Positions 1 to 9,666 of a stretch of DNA of 56,082 nucleotides are shown one piece after another. The position numbers were made by a program, and so were the translations under genes. The stretch covers positions 1 through 56,082 of the forward strand of contig CAIYPU010000049.1 of NCBI GenBank assembly GCA_903928225.1. The letters run 5' to 3'. The stretch's first letter is position 1, and every line of letters begins with the position of its first letter. The stretch is from an uncultured Chlorobiaceae bacterium. GTDB lineage: Bacteria; Bacteroidota; Chlorobiia; Chlorobiales; Chlorobiaceae. Below the pieces are notes generated by a model. That model saw only the letters and a program-made list of their open reading frames with translations, was not told where the DNA came from and made no database searches.

Positions 1-646
1 ATCTGAACTGAGCTACTGGCAGAACGTGTACAAGGAAACAGCGGTCATCTCGCCCATGGCAGGACAGGTGATCGTACGGAGTATAGATCCCGGCCAGACC
101 GTTACGACGAGCGATTCGCTTTTTGTACTTTCCGACCGGCTCATTGTTCAGGCCTTCGTCGATGAAACCGATATCGGCAGGGTCAGGGTAGGCCAGAAAG
201 CAGCGATCAGTCTCGATGCCTATCCCGATATCAGGGTCAATGGCACCGTGGACCACATCTACTATGAATCTCACCTGCAGAACAATGTCAATATCTACAA
301 TGTCGATATTATTCCCGAGACCGTTCCTGACGTTTACCGATCTGGAATGAGCGCGAATATCGACATCATCGTCGAGAAGAAAGTGAACGCCCTCTTGCTG
401 CCGGCAGGTTCCGTTCAGAGCAGAAATGGCTTTTCTGTCGTCATGCTGAAAAAAGGAAATCCAAAGCAGCCGGACAGTTACAGGAAAGTCAGAACCGGCA
501 TACAGGATGGCCGGAATATCGAGATTCTCGACGGCATAACCGAAAACACGGTTGTAATGATGCCCGATACGACGTTTGTTCTTCCAACCAAAAACGGAGG
601 CTCGAATCCTTTTATGCCGAAACGGCCTCCATCGCGGACAAGATGA
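1..646 (+). CDS. MacA/HlyD-family periplasmic adaptor, C-terminal part (5' truncated by window edge)
   Basis: The frame is open from the first bases of the window, so only the C-terminal ~214 residues are seen. The sequence fits the second half of a membrane-fusion (periplasmic adaptor) protein: the end of a lipoyl-like segment ([16 protein letters not shown]), then a beta-barrel segment ([19 protein letters not shown]) and a membrane-proximal domain ending in a basic tail. Such proteins link an inner-membrane ABC pump to an outer-membrane TolC-type channel. Its stop overlaps the start of the following MacB gene by 4 bases (ATGA), which supports a translationally coupled macAB-type operon. 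An internal GTG at 26 is unlikely to be the true start because the fold is already under way. Confidence 0.85.
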   Translation, partial: SELSYWQNVYKETAVISPMAGQVIVRSIDPGQTVTTSDSLFVLSDRLIVQAFVDETDIGRVRVGQKAAISLDAYPDIRVNGTVDHIYYESHLQNNVNIYNVDIIPETVPDVYRSGMSANIDIIVEKKVNALLLPAGSVQSRNGFSVVMLKKGNPKQPDSYRKVRTGIQDGRNIEILDGITENTVVMMPDTTFVLPTKNGGSNPFMPKRPPSRTR

Positions 647-2616
647 AACCATTTCTTGAACTCAGGGATGTCTACCGCACCTACGAAGTTGGTGAAAGCA
701 CGGTGCAGGCATTGCGGGGTGTATCGCTTACTGTCGAACAGGGAGAGTTTATCGCGATCATGGGGCCGTCCGGATCAGGCAAATCATCTCTGCTCCAGAT
801 TCTCGGGCTTCTCGATAACCCTGACAGGGGGGATTATTACCTGTTCGGTCACGATGTCAGCAAACTTTCGGACGACGAACAGGCTGGTTTGCGCAACAAT
901 GTCGCCGGCTTCGTGTTTCAGCAGTTTCACCTGCTCAAGCGCATGAGTATCGTCGAAAATGTCCGCCTTCCGCACATCTACAGCGGCCTGAACGGGAATT
1001 TCCGTGAGGAGGCCGTCAGGCGCCTCGCCCTTGTCGGTCTTGAACAACGGGTCGACCATACTCCGAACCAGCTTTCCGGGGGCGAGCAGCAGCGTGTCGC
1101 CATCGCCAGGGCTCTTGTCCGGGACCCGTTGATCATTTTTGCCGATGAGCCTACCGGAAACCTCGATACGAAGAATTCCGCGGAGATCATGAAAATCCTC
1201 AAGGGCCTCAATGGAGAGGGGAAGACCATCATCATGGTAACCCATGAGAACGAGATTGCAGCGTATGCCGATCGGGTCATTTCGATGCGCGACGGCCGGA
1301 TCGTGTCGGATGAGCGCAGGGGGCATAAGGCTGCTGCTGTTGCGGCCATGACGGAGAGCGATTTCAATTCCATGATGCGGGGCAAAGTCGTTGTATGGAA
1401 AGATGCCCGGTTCACGGGATTCATGGCGCAGGCCTTCCAGGCTATTCTGGCCAACAAGATGCGTTCTTTCCTCTCCATGCTCGGCATTCTTGTCGGTGTA
1501 GCTTCGGTGATCGCCATGCTTGCACTTGGTGAGGGAGCGAAGGCCTCGATGCAGGAACAGCTCAAATCGATGGGTTCCAACATGCTTTCCATTCGAGGCG
1601 GATCATCCATGTTTCATGGAGCCGCACAAGGGTCCGGGGCCGTTGCGCGTTTTACTTTCAAGGATGTCGATGATATCACGAAGCTTTCTTCAATGGTTAA
1701 ACATGCAGACGGGAATATCGGAGGCAATGTCCGGGTCGTATATGAAAACAAGAACTGGAGCACCAGCATCAACGGAGTCGGATATGATTATGGAATCATG
1801 AGATCCACTATCCCTGCGATAGGCAGGTGGTTCACCCTGGAGGAGATACATTCGAGGGAAAAAGTCGCCATCGTCGGTGTGACGGTCATCAGAGAGCTTT
1901 TCGGCAATACCAATCCCATCGGTAAAATCATCAAGGTCAACAGAATCAATTTCAAGGTGATCGGAGTAGCCCCTCCCAAAGGGTTTTCCGGGCCCCGCGA
2001 CGAGGATGACGTAGTTATGGTTCCGGTCACCACGGCGATGTACCGTGTGCTCGGCAAGGATTATCTCAGCGGCATTTTTGTCGAGGTTTCGAATCCGGCC
2101 CTGATGCAGGATGCAAAATCGACCATCGATGCCCTGATCCGCAAGAACCATCACCTCAAGGATGATGATGATTCGTTTAATATCAGGGATATGACCGAAA
2201 TCCAGCAGATGCTCACCAGCACGACGCAGACCATGAGCCTGCTGCTCGGCTCCATTGCTGCCATATCGCTCGTTGTCGGCGGCATCGGCATCATGAACAT
2301 CATGCTTGTTTCCGTTACGGAACGAACAAGGGAGATCGGTTTGCGCAAGTCACTGGGTGCCCGTAAACGCGACATCATGCTGCAGTTCCTTGTCGAATCG
2401 GTCAGCATGACGATCAGCGGGGGTATTATCGGTATTCTCATCGGGATAGGCATGTCCCTGCTTCTCTCATATTTTGCCGGCTGGGCGGTGCAGACGTCGA
2501 TATACTCCATCCTGCTCGCCAGTGTCTTTTCGGTCGTGACCGGCCTGTTCTTCGGGCTCTGGCCCGCACGCAAGGCTGCCGAGCTCAAGCCTGTGGAGGC
2601 GCTCCGCTATGAATAG
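643..2616 (+). CDS. macB: MacB-type ABC transporter, fused ATPase and permease
   Basis: A 657-residue protein with an N-terminal ABC ATPase: Walker A GPSGSGKS at residues 41-48, signature LSGGEQ at 144-149, Walker B IIFADEP at 164-170. The C-terminal half is a FtsX/MacB permease: one membrane helix near 275-295, a large periplasmic domain, then three helices between about 535 and 645. The single-chain ATPase-permease layout is typical of MacB, a mechanotransmission pump that drives export of macrolides, peptides or lipoprotein-like substrates through a TolC channel. The adaptor gene immediately upstream overlaps it by 4 bases. The substrate cannot be read from sequence. The ATPase motifs are intact. 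Confidence 0.93.
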   Translation: MKPFLELRDVYRTYEVGESTVQALRGVSLTVEQGEFIAIMGPSGSGKSSLLQILGLLDNPDRGDYYLFGHDVSKLSDDEQAGLRNNVAGFVFQQFHLLKRMSIVENVRLPHIYSGLNGNFREEAVRRLALVGLEQRVDHTPNQLSGGEQQRVAIARALVRDPLIIFADEPTGNLDTKNSAEIMKILKGLNGEGKTIIMVTHENEIAAYADRVISMRDGRIVSDERRGHKAAAVAAMTESDFNSMMRGKVVVWKDARFTGFMAQAFQAILANKMRSFLSMLGILVGVASVIAMLALGEGAKASMQEQLKSMGSNMLSIRGGSSMFHGAAQGSGAVARFTFKDVDDITKLSSMVKHADGNIGGNVRVVYENKNWSTSINGVGYDYGIMRSTIPAIGRWFTLEEIHSREKVAIVGVTVIRELFGNTNPIGKIIKVNRINFKVIGVAPPKGFSGPRDEDDVVMVPVTTAMYRVLGKDYLSGIFVEVSNPALMQDAKSTIDALIRKNHHLKDDDDSFNIRDMTEIQQMLTSTTQTMSLLLGSIAAISLVVGGIGIMNIMLVSVTERTREIGLRKSLGARKRDIMLQFLVESVSMTISGGIIGILIGIGMSLLLSYFAGWAVQTSIYSILLASVFSVVTGLFFGLWPARKAAELKPVEALRYE

Positions 2617-2735
2617 CAGTTCGGATTAATCATTTTTCCGTTTCCGGTTACCGTAATTCAGGTGCCATTCATGCGGAACCGTGTTGCCTGCATTTTTCCC
2701 CGATTAACTTTTTTTCACCGGAAAAGGGAGTCCTG

Positions 2736-3113
2736 ATGATAAGGCTATCCGAACTGCTCGTTATCGTTGCATACGCACTTTTCCTGGCTGGTGCAGCCCG
2801 TTCTTTCAGAACGGAAGGGGATCGCCATGCCCGCCTGGCCATGTTTTTTGCCGTTTTGCTCGACATGCTTGCGGCATTCCTTCCGGCGATTGGTCTCCAG
2901 TCGCCAATGCAACTTGCTCCGGAACGGAAGCCGTTTGTCGGCGCCGCCGTCCTGACGGGTGTATTCGTATGGATGCTTTCCGGAACACTTCTGGCGATTT
3001 ATTCTCCGAAACGTCTCGGCTGGTACCATGCGCTCGTGCTTGCAACTGAAATCATGTGGTTTATCGATATCATGATGTTCATGTATGGTGCCTATGGCAG
3101 CATCAGGTTATGA
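2736..3113 (+). CDS. small four-helix membrane protein of unknown function
   Basis: A 125-residue hydrophobic protein with about four predicted membrane helices, at roughly residues 5-22, 34-55, 68-90 and 98-118. A good ribosome site (AAAGGGAG) lies just before the ATG. I do not recognise a catalytic motif or named family. It follows macB by about 120 bases on the same strand but need not be in that operon. The many Met and aromatic residues in the last helix (IMWFIDIMMFMYG) are ordinary for a membrane segment. It may be an uncharacterised Chlorobi-specific inner-membrane protein. Confidence 0.7.
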   Translation: MIRLSELLVIVAYALFLAGAARSFRTEGDRHARLAMFFAVLLDMLAAFLPAIGLQSPMQLAPERKPFVGAAVLTGVFVWMLSGTLLAIYSPKRLGWYHALVLATEIMWFIDIMMFMYGAYGSIRL

Positions 3114-3555
3114 ACTGTTCCTCAGATCGTTCTTCAGCTGGTTTTTCCGTATTCAAGGACTCCGGATTGCGATCGGTTGCATTTTCTGCCATCAGAGACC
3201 GGTTCATCTGTCTTTGATGAGTTCCTGAAAGTTGCGGGCTTGGGCCTGCAGTCACGATCCGATATGAAAAAGAGAGATCAGGCAGTATTTACCGCTCGTG
3301 TATCTTGTATTATTTCAGTCTGTTGAGAAATAGTTCGATAAAAATGAATTTTTTATGCAAGGTTTCCTGAATAACATCGTCCAATATCATTGAACACCGT
3401 TATCTGGCTGGTTGTGTGTGTGATCAATAAAGATCGGTGGTTTCAACAGCGTGCCGGTTTCTCATGTATTGACAGTTGTTGACAAGGAACGAAACGATGA
3501 TTGATGTGTGAATGGTTTGATCCGGAATTGTTGTTGAATTTGACAGAGGCTGTCT

Positions 3556-3625
3556 CTTAAGGATAGCTGACAAAGCAAAAGGCTGCCCGTAAAGGTGGCC
3601 TTTTGCTTTGTCAGCTATCCTTAAG
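3556..3625. repeat. perfect 28-bp inverted repeat (long hairpin) in a gene-poor region
   Basis: Bases 3556-3583 are the exact reverse complement of 3598-3625, separated by a 14-base loop. It lies in a 640-base stretch (3114-3754) with no convincing gene. The stem contains AGCAAAAGG/CCTTTTGCT. It could be a strong bidirectional terminator, a processed structured RNA, or a short palindromic repeat element. No transposase or target-site duplication is visible. Confidence 0.8.
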
Positions 3626-3701
3626 CTATTGAAAATCAATCTTATAGCCGGATGGTCATCAGGACCTGCATACAAAACCGGCGGACGGGGATGTTCGGCA
3701 G

Positions 3702-3753
3702 AAAACACAAGAGGCTGTCACAGTTTTGCTTCTGTGACAGCCTCTTGTGTTTT
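3702..3753 (-). terminator. perfect 22-bp hairpin terminator downstream of tRNA-Asp
   Basis: Bases 3702-3723 are the exact reverse complement of 3732-3753, around an 8-base loop. The element starts one base after the 3' end of tRNA-Asp on the minus strand. The minus-strand copy ends in a short T run (GTGTTTTC), consistent with a rho-independent terminator for the tRNA. The stem carries AGAGGCTGTC, also found just beside the other large hairpin at 3546-3555. Confidence 0.8.
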
Positions 3754-3754
3754 G

Positions 3755-3829
3755 CGGAGCTGACGGGGCTCGAACCCGCGACCTCCTGCGTGACAGGCAG
3801 GCGCTCTAACCAAGCTGAGCTACAGCTCC
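3755..3829 (-). tRNA. tRNA-Asp (anticodon GUC)
   Basis: The minus strand folds as a standard cloverleaf. The 7-bp acceptor stem is GGAGCUG/CAGCUCC, followed by a D arm (GCUC/GAGC), an anticodon stem CCUGC/GCAGG with loop CUGUCAC giving anticodon GUC, and a T arm GCGGG-UUCGAGC-CCCGU. The discriminator base is G. CCA is not encoded and must be added by the CCA enzyme. A plausible promoter lies upstream on the minus strand (TTTGGA, 18-base spacer, TACATT). Confidence 0.96.
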
Positions 3830-3932
3830 GTTAATGAGTTGTAAATGTATCGACAGCCGGCAAAATATCCAAAAAGTATTTTCTTTTTTTCGTTTGGGCA
3901 GCCATATTTTTTTCTCTCAGTATTATCGGAGA

Positions 3933-3960
3933 TTTTCATAATTTCGAGCACAAATATAAT
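3933..3960 (+). promoter_or_regulatory. possible sigma70-type promoter for gltA
   Basis: TTTTCA (3933-3938) is followed after 16 bases by a perfect TATAAT (3955-3960), about 67 bases before the citrate synthase ATG. The match is by eye only. Promoter rules in Chlorobi are not well established. Confidence 0.35.
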
Positions 3961-4027
3961 TAGGCTATGCCGGCTTGCGCGATGCAGTTTCAGGTAAGCG
4001 TTTTTCAAACATTAGAGAGTACGTATC

Positions 4028-5371
4028 ATGGCCCCTACAGAGTCGAGAAATTCTCTGAGCATCACTGACAACCGTACAGGGAAAACCTATGAAGTTCCGA
4101 TCGAGAACGGTGCGATCCTGACCTCAGAACTCAGGAAGATCAAGGTATCGGAAGATGATTTCGGCCTGCTCGGCTATGATCCGGGTTTCATGAACACCGC
4201 CTCGTGCAAGAGCTCGATCACCTATATCGATGGTGATAAAGGTATCCTTCGTTACCGTGGATATCCGATCGAGCAGCTTGCAGAGAAAAGTACGTTCCTC
4301 GAAACAGCCTACCTGCTCATCAAGGGGATGCTTCCCGACAGGGAGCGCCTTGCGGTATGGACCTACAATATCCGGCACAATACCCTGACCCACTCCAACA
4401 TGAGGGTGTTCATGGATGGTTTCCGTTACGATGCCCATCCGATGGGAATCCTCGTGGGAACTATAGGCGCGCTCTCTACTTTTTATCCCGATGCCAAGGA
4501 TGTCAGCCACGAGGATTCCCGGAAACTACAGGTCCGCAGGCTTATCGGGAAGATTCCGACGCTTGCGGCGCTGAGTTTCAGGCACAGCATGGGTTTTCCC
4601 TACGTCTTGCCTGACGACGAGCTGAGCTATACCGGCAACTTTCTCTCAATGATGTTCAAAATGACAGAGCCGCGGTACAAACCCAACCCGGTTTTCGAAC
4701 GGGCTCTCGATGTGCTGTTCATTCTCCATGCCGACCACGAGCAGAACTGTTCGACCAGTGCCGTGAGAGCGGTCGGCAGCTCGGGCGTCGATCCCTATTC
4801 CGCCATTGCCGCTGGATGTGCGGCGCTTTACGGTCCGCTTCACGGTGGTGCGAATGAAGCGGTTATCCATATGCTGAAAAAGATCGGTTCTGTCGACAGG
4901 ATCCCCGAGTTCATCAAATCCGTAAAGGCTGGCGAGGGACGCCTGATGGGCTTCGGCCACAGGGTATACAAGAATTATGACCCGAGGGCGAAAATAATCA
5001 AGGAGATCGCCTTCCAGGTTTTCGAGGAGACCGGCCGCAGCCCGCTGCTCGATATTGCCCTCGAGCTTGAGAGGATCGCGCTCGAAGATGACTATTTCGT
5101 CAAGCGCAAGCTCTACCCGAACGTCGATTTCTATTCCGGCCTGATCTACACAGCCATGGGATTCCCGCTGGAAATGTTCCCCGTGCTCTTCGCAATTGGC
5201 AGGGCCCCCGGCTGGCTTGCACAATGGATCGAACAGGTGAGGGACCAGGAACAGAAAATCGCGAGGCCGCGCCAGATCTATCTCGGAGAGGACAGTCTCG
5301 ATTACGTGCCGATTGAGCGCCGGCCGAAAATCAGGCCCGATGAACAGAAATTCGGCATCTGCAGGCTCTGA
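4028..5371 (+). CDS. gltA: citrate synthase
   Basis: A 447-residue protein that condenses acetyl-CoA and oxaloacetate to citrate in the cytoplasm. The catalytic set is visible: His272 in YGPLHGGANEA, His311 in FGHRVYKNYDPRA and Asp367 in PNVDFYSG, plus the substrate-binding block LHADHEQNCSTSAVR near 233-247. Length suits the hexameric bacterial type. Green sulfur bacteria fix carbon by the reverse TCA cycle with ATP-citrate lyase, so this enzyme runs the opposite reaction. It is probably for acetate assimilation or glutamate supply; that role is inferred, not read from sequence. It stands alone, with tRNA-Asp divergent upstream and gatC 53 bases downstream. Confidence 0.96.
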   Translation: MAPTESRNSLSITDNRTGKTYEVPIENGAILTSELRKIKVSEDDFGLLGYDPGFMNTASCKSSITYIDGDKGILRYRGYPIEQLAEKSTFLETAYLLIKGMLPDRERLAVWTYNIRHNTLTHSNMRVFMDGFRYDAHPMGILVGTIGALSTFYPDAKDVSHEDSRKLQVRRLIGKIPTLAALSFRHSMGFPYVLPDDELSYTGNFLSMMFKMTEPRYKPNPVFERALDVLFILHADHEQNCSTSAVRAVGSSGVDPYSAIAAGCAALYGPLHGGANEAVIHMLKKIGSVDRIPEFIKSVKAGEGRLMGFGHRVYKNYDPRAKIIKEIAFQVFEETGRSPLLDIALELERIALEDDYFVKRKLYPNVDFYSGLIYTAMGFPLEMFPVLFAIGRAPGWLAQWIEQVRDQEQKIARPRQIYLGEDSLDYVPIERRPKIRPDEQKFGICRL

Positions 5372-5424
5372 GGACTACAGGCCCCTGCAGCAGTGCTGTT
5401 TACCCAAAAAATGCAAGGAGATTC

Positions 5425-5712
5425 ATGTCCGTTACAGCAAAAGATGTGGCTTATATCGCCGAGCTTGCAAGGCTCAGGTTTACCGATGACGAAATGGGAA
5501 GGATGACGAACGAGCTTAACGAGATCCTTTTGTATATCGAAAAGCTCAACGAGGTGGAAACCGAAGGTGTCGAGCCGCTCAGCGGCATTCACGACCTGTC
5601 CAATTTCCTTCGTGACGATGTCGCCCTTCCTTCCCTGCCGGAGGAAAAAGTGCTGCAGAACGCGCCTGACCGGCAGGACCGCTTTTTCAAGGTGCCGAAG
5701 GTAATCGGATAG
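5425..5712 (+). CDS. gatC: Asp/Glu-tRNA amidotransferase subunit C
   Basis: A 95-residue protein matching GatC, the small scaffold subunit of GatCAB. That complex converts misacylated Glu-tRNA(Gln) and Asp-tRNA(Asn) to the amidated forms. Typical features are the N-terminal [17 protein letters not shown] and the C-terminal [20 protein letters not shown], which wraps the GatA/GatB interface. The start has a clear AAGGAG ribosome site. gatA and gatB are not in the window, so the subunits are unlinked. It begins a compact run with DUF167, dtd and kdsB. Confidence 0.93.
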   Translation: MSVTAKDVAYIAELARLRFTDDEMGRMTNELNEILLYIEKLNEVETEGVEPLSGIHDLSNFLRDDVALPSLPEEKVLQNAPDRQDRFFKVPKVIG

Positions 5713-5719
5713 GCTGCCG

Positions 5720-6031
5720 GTGGTCGAAGTTCATGCAAAGAACGGCAATGCTGTTTTCTCAGTCCGGGTGCAGCCTCGTTCATCGAAAAGCATGGTATCG
5801 GGTTTGTATAACGGAGGGCTGAAGGTCTCCCTGAAATCGGCCCCGGTGGACGATGCCGCCAACGAGGAGTGCTGCAGGCTTTTTTCAGGGCTGTTCAGGG
5901 TGCCTTTTTCGCGGGTCCATATCGTTTCGGGAAGGACGTCGCGCACAAAAAGCGTGATGATTGAAGGAGTGGTGCCGGAAGAAGCGAAAGCGCTACTCGG
6001 TTCCTTCGTTACCCTCCAACAAAGCACTTGA
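5720..6031 (+). CDS. DUF167/YggU family protein
   Basis: A 103-residue protein of the YggU/DUF167 family, recognisable from [14 protein letters not shown] near the start and the segment [17 protein letters not shown], where family members have the V(K)-PVDGKAN-type block. The biochemical function is unknown; structures show a small alpha/beta fold. It starts with GTG only 7 bases after gatC stops, and dtd starts 4 bases after it ends. That spacing implies co-transcription with gatC, dtd and kdsB. Confidence 0.85.
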   Translation: MVEVHAKNGNAVFSVRVQPRSSKSMVSGLYNGGLKVSLKSAPVDDAANEECCRLFSGLFRVPFSRVHIVSGRTSRTKSVMIEGVVPEEAKALLGSFVTLQQST

Positions 6032-6035
6032 CGTG

Positions 6036-6488
6036 ATGAGAGCAGTAGTCCAGAGGGTCGTTTCGGCGGAAGTGACGGCGGATGAAGGTCGCCGTTCCGG
6101 TATTGGGCAGGGTCTTCTTGTCCTGCTTGGCATTGCGCCTTCCGACGGGTCGCAGGAAATCGCCTGGATGAGCCGCAAGATTGCAGCGCTGCGGATTTTC
6201 AGCGATAATGAAGGCAAAATGAACCTCTCCCTCAGGGATACCGGCGGCGATGCGCTGGTAGTTTCCCAGTTCACCCTATACGGGGATGCGAGCCGGGGCA
6301 ACCGACCGGGTTTTTCAGGATCGGCCGGTTTCGAAGAGGCAAGACCGGTATATGAAACCTTTGTCGGCGCAATTGCAGTCGAGCTTGGAAAACCGGTGCA
6401 GACTGGCTGGTATGGTGCCGAAATGAAGGTATCCCTTGTCAATGACGGGCCCGTGACCCTTATTATCGATTCCCCGCAACGAACATGA
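6036..6488 (+). CDS. dtd: D-aminoacyl-tRNA deacylase
   Basis: A 150-residue Dtd protein that removes D-amino acids (and mischarged glycine) from tRNA. It starts MRAVVQRV and has the family's SQFTLYGD block near 85-93, and a C-terminal segment [10 protein letters not shown] that fits the cross-subunit NxGP motif of the active site. I chose the ATG at 6036 because all homologues start with this MRAVVQRV segment; a frame open further upstream would overlap DUF167 heavily. The stop overlaps the kdsB start by 4 bases. Confidence 0.93.
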   Translation: MRAVVQRVVSAEVTADEGRRSGIGQGLLVLLGIAPSDGSQEIAWMSRKIAALRIFSDNEGKMNLSLRDTGGDALVVSQFTLYGDASRGNRPGFSGSAGFEEARPVYETFVGAIAVELGKPVQTGWYGAEMKVSLVNDGPVTLIIDSPQRT

Positions 6489-7225
6489 ACGTCGTTATCC
6501 TCATCCCCGCCAGGCTCGATTCGACCCGGCTGCCCGGCAAGATGCTCGCCGACGTGGAAGGCGTGCCGCTCATTGTCCGCACCTGGAGGCAGGCACTCAA
6601 GTCACATCTGGCCAACAGGGTTGCCGTTGCCACGGACAGCCCGGAAATCGCCGAAGTCTTGCATGCATATGGTGCCGAGGTTATCATGACCTCTCCGGGG
6701 CTGAGCTGCGGCACCGAGCGGATTGCCGAAGCTGCGCGACATATCGGAGGTGATGTGTTCGTGAACCTGCAGGGTGACGAACCGCTCATCAGCCCTGAAA
6801 ACATCGATCTGGTCATCGGCCCTTTCCTTGCGGCCGTTTCCCCGGATTGTGCCACCCTTGTTTTTCCCGTCGGCCAGGAGGACCTGCAGCAGCTTGACGA
6901 TCCAAATGTGGTCAAGGTTGTCATGGACAGGAAGGGCTACGCGCTCTATTTTTCAAGAAGCCCGCTGCCTTACCGGCGCAACATGCATCCATCGACACTC
7001 TTTTACCGCCATATCGGCCTCTATGCCTTCAGCGCAGGGGTGCTGCAGGAGTTCGCTTCGCTTCCGCCCTCCATGCTCGAAGCATCGGAATCTCTCGAAC
7101 AGCTGCGGCTGCTCGAGAACGGTTACCGGATCAGTTGCGTGGTTACCGGATCCGACACGCCTGGAGTGAACACGGCGGAGGAGCTGGAACTGGTCCGCAG
7201 GATGGTCAGGAATGGCCTCCAGTAG
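6485..7225 (+). CDS. kdsB: 3-deoxy-manno-octulosonate cytidylyltransferase
   Basis: A 246-residue CMP-Kdo synthetase, which activates Kdo for lipopolysaccharide inner core assembly. It shows the nucleotide-binding N-terminus [15 protein letters not shown] (residues 7-21), the CTP/Kdo block [10 protein letters not shown] near 95-104 and the RSPLPYRR segment near 160. It is translationally coupled to dtd by an ATGA overlap. Its 3' end overlaps the convergent xseA gene by 20 bases. Presence of kdsB indicates a Gram-negative envelope with Kdo-containing LPS. Confidence 0.94.
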   Translation: MNVVILIPARLDSTRLPGKMLADVEGVPLIVRTWRQALKSHLANRVAVATDSPEIAEVLHAYGAEVIMTSPGLSCGTERIAEAARHIGGDVFVNLQGDEPLISPENIDLVIGPFLAAVSPDCATLVFPVGQEDLQQLDDPNVVKVVMDRKGYALYFSRSPLPYRRNMHPSTLFYRHIGLYAFSAGVLQEFASLPPSMLEASESLEQLRLLENGYRISCVVTGSDTPGVNTAEELELVRRMVRNGLQ

Positions 7226-8414
7226 TGATGACCGCCGGCAGTGTGCCGTCATGGAAGACCAGTTCGACCGGATCGGAAGGGTGAAGGCCCGCCTTGCCGG
7301 TCATGAACCTGCCCTCTTTTTTCACCAGCACATACCCTCTCGAAAGCGTCCTGCGGTAATCGAGCAGTTCCAGGTGCCTGGCTGCGGAAAACCAGTGCCC
7401 AGCCATTTCGGTGAACCGTGAGGTGATGTTTCGCGACATCAGGTCGCGCAGCATATCGATGCGTTCGCCGAACTGCTGCATTTCGAGGGGCGGGCGGTTG
7501 AACGCGTAGCTGCTGCAGATTGAGTAAACCTGCCTGTCCGCACCGTCAAGCTTTGCCATCACGTAATTTTCCTGCCGCAAAAGGTGCGTGTCGATTTCTT
7601 TGAGGAGCTGGGGGGTATCCGGCACGGCCAGCTCTGCAGCTATCGATGGTGTCCCCGCCCTCAGGTCGGCCACCATGTCGGCGATGGTGATGTCGGTTTC
7701 ATGCCCGATGGCGCTGATGACCGGGATAGCCGAACGGTAGAGCGCATCGGCTACCAGTTCGGTGTTGAAGGCCTGCAGGTCTTCCAGCGACCCTCCGCCC
7801 CTTGCCATGATGATGACATCCGGGCGCATTCCACCTTTTTTCTGCGAATTGAACCAGGCGAGGGCCGCAGCGACGGACTCGGCGGCGTTCGCTCCCTGTA
7901 CTTTCACCGGATAGAGCAGGAGCCGTGCCGCCGGAAATCGCCGGGCAAGCACGTTGCCCATATCCTCGATAACCGCCCCTGTCGAAGAGGTGACCAGACC
8001 GATCGTTTCAGGGACCGCCGGAATGGTTTTTTTCCTTTCGGCACTGAAATATCCTGCTTTCGAGAGTTTTTGCAGGAGCTCCGCGAATGCCTGCTGAAGC
8101 GCCCCCTCACCGGCCTGTGCGAGTGAAGAGCAGATAAGCTGGTATCGCCCGGAAGGCGGGTAAATTTCAAGTCTGCCTCCGGCAACGACTTCGAGTCCGT
8201 CCCTCAGGTCCACCTGCAGCGTGACTGCGATGTTTTTCCATATGACCGCAGGGATCTGAGCCCCTTCGTCCTTGAGGGTGAGGTAGATGTGGCCCGATGT
8301 GTGCCTTTTGAAATTCGATATCTCGCCTTTCACCCTGATCCTGGGGAAAAGGGTTTCAAGTTCCGTTTTGATCTGCTGTGTCAGCTGGCTGACGGAAAGG
8401 ATCTCTGATGCCAT
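7206..8414 (-). CDS. xseA: exodeoxyribonuclease VII large subunit
   Basis: A 402-residue ExoVII large subunit, which degrades single-stranded DNA bidirectionally. It has an N-terminal OB fold (residues ~8-100, with [20 protein letters not shown]), then the catalytic domain with [30 protein letters not shown] and [16 protein letters not shown]. The coiled C-terminal part follows, ending with the short RGYVLV block. The small subunit xseB is not next to it. It converges on kdsB with a 20-base overlap and is divergent from the HU-SPOR gene. Confidence 0.94.
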   Translation of the reverse strand: MASEILSVSQLTQQIKTELETLFPRIRVKGEISNFKRHTSGHIYLTLKDEGAQIPAVIWKNIAVTLQVDLRDGLEVVAGGRLEIYPPSGRYQLICSSLAQAGEGALQQAFAELLQKLSKAGYFSAERKKTIPAVPETIGLVTSSTGAVIEDMGNVLARRFPAARLLLYPVKVQGANAAESVAAALAWFNSQKKGGMRPDVIIMARGGGSLEDLQAFNTELVADALYRSAIPVISAIGHETDITIADMVADLRAGTPSIAAELAVPDTPQLLKEIDTHLLRQENYVMAKLDGADRQVYSICSSYAFNRPPLEMQQFGERIDMLRDLMSRNITSRFTEMAGHWFSAARHLELLDYRRTLSRGYVLVKKEGRFMTGKAGLHPSDPVELVFHDGTLPAVITTGGHS

Positions 8415-8598
8415 GACTCGATAATGACAGGGTGCTTCCGGAAGCGTTCACGGCAATTTATCGCAGGGGACGGTAATAAGCAAAAGCCGCTTCTTCCTTC
8501 CGGGGTTTTATATGCATAGATGGTCCATATGGTGCTGTCGAAGGATATTTTAGCGGGGGAAGTGTTATATTCGTTGTTTTAACGGAAGCAAGAAGACC

Positions 8599-9666
8599 AT
8601 GATAACCGGCGACGCAAAGAAAAACGACGGACTCTCGGAGGAACTCGCCGAAAAGCTCGCTATAGGGGTGCCCGAGGCCCGGCATCTTCTCTGTGCCTTT
8701 TCCCGGGGTATGGCCGGAGAGCTTCTTGCAACGGGAAATGTTTCCCTCGGCGGGGTCGGTTCGTTTTCGGTCGCTTATGTTCCTTCTGAAAAGAAAACGG
8801 GCGCATCAGGGATCATTTATACCTCTCCCCGAAACAGGCTGGTTTTCGACCAGAGGGTAACAGGCCGGGACGACAGCCGGAGAATCGTTCTTTCCGGGGT
8901 GACCCTCGGTGTCGGCGAAGCCGAACGGTTCCGGAAAGTTTTCCTCTCGGTGTTTGCCGCTGCAGTGAAACAGAAAAAGGAAATCCGCCTGAAAGGCTTC
9001 GGGACGTTCGCCCACGATGATGGAAGCTATACCTTTTTTCCCGAGCGTTCCTTTGATGAACTGCTCAACAGGGAGTACCTCAACCTTGACGAAATCGTGC
9101 TCCCGCTCAGGGACGCTTCCCCGAATGATCCGGCAATCATGAAAGGCAGAAAAAATCTTCGCCCTCTCATGATTGCAGCTCTCTTCCTGATCGCCGCCGC
9201 AATCCTTACCGGTGTTTTTTATCTGGTGACGGGGCCTGAACTGCTGCGGTATGCCCAGTCTGACAAGACGATGGAAAAGGTCGTTGCAGCCCCTTCGCCT
9301 GCTGAATCGGTATCGAAACCGCTCACAGGTCCTGCGAGTGGACCTTCCGGTGCCAAGGCAGAAGCTGCGATGCCCGAATCGCTGGTGCTAGGCAAAGGCG
9401 ACTATACCATCGTACTTGCCACGTTCCGTAAACGGGAAACGGCATCCGGCCAGGCCGTTTTTTTCCGTTCCGGTGGAGTGCCGGTATTTGTCTGGCCGGC
9501 AAAAACCGGAGAGTCGCGCTATTTCAGGCTTGCAACAGGTAAATTTCCAACAGCCTCCGCCGCATCGGAAACCTTGAGCAAGATGCCTCCGGAAGTTGTT
9601 GACGGACAAGCCCGCATTCAAAAGGTTACCAAAGAGATCGTGCTCCATGGAGAAAAAGAGTTGTAA
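8599..9666 (+). CDS. HU-domain / transmembrane / SPOR-domain protein
   Basis: A 355-residue protein with an unusual layout. The N-terminal ~170 residues contain two HU/IHF-like DNA-binding modules (one before residue 85, the second around 95-150 with RLKGFGTFAHDD, like HU's G-F-G-x-F core). One membrane helix follows at about 189-211, then a Pro/Ala/Ser-rich linker, then a C-terminal SPOR domain (about 268-345, starting DYTIVLATFRKRET) of the type that binds denuded septal peptidoglycan. Related HU-SPOR proteins are known in Bacteroidetes/Chlorobi, but their role is unsettled. The layout suggests a link between nucleoid and division site; that is inference. Its end overlaps the start of bchY by 20 bases. 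Confidence 0.85.
   Translation: MITGDAKKNDGLSEELAEKLAIGVPEARHLLCAFSRGMAGELLATGNVSLGGVGSFSVAYVPSEKKTGASGIIYTSPRNRLVFDQRVTGRDDSRRIVLSGVTLGVGEAERFRKVFLSVFAAAVKQKKEIRLKGFGTFAHDDGSYTFFPERSFDELLNREYLNLDEIVLPLRDASPNDPAIMKGRKNLRPLMIAALFLIAAAILTGVFYLVTGPELLRYAQSDKTMEKVVAAPSPAESVSKPLTGPASGPSGAKAEAAMPESLVLGKGDYTIVLATFRKRETASGQAVFFRSGGVPVFVWPAKTGESRYFRLATGKFPTASAASETLSKMPPEVVDGQARIQKVTKEIVLHGEKEL

Noticed and set aside
3556-3625. MITE or IS remnant for the 28-bp inverted repeat
   Set aside because: No transposase fragment, no flanking duplication visible, and the element is only 70 bases; kept as an unexplained hairpin instead.
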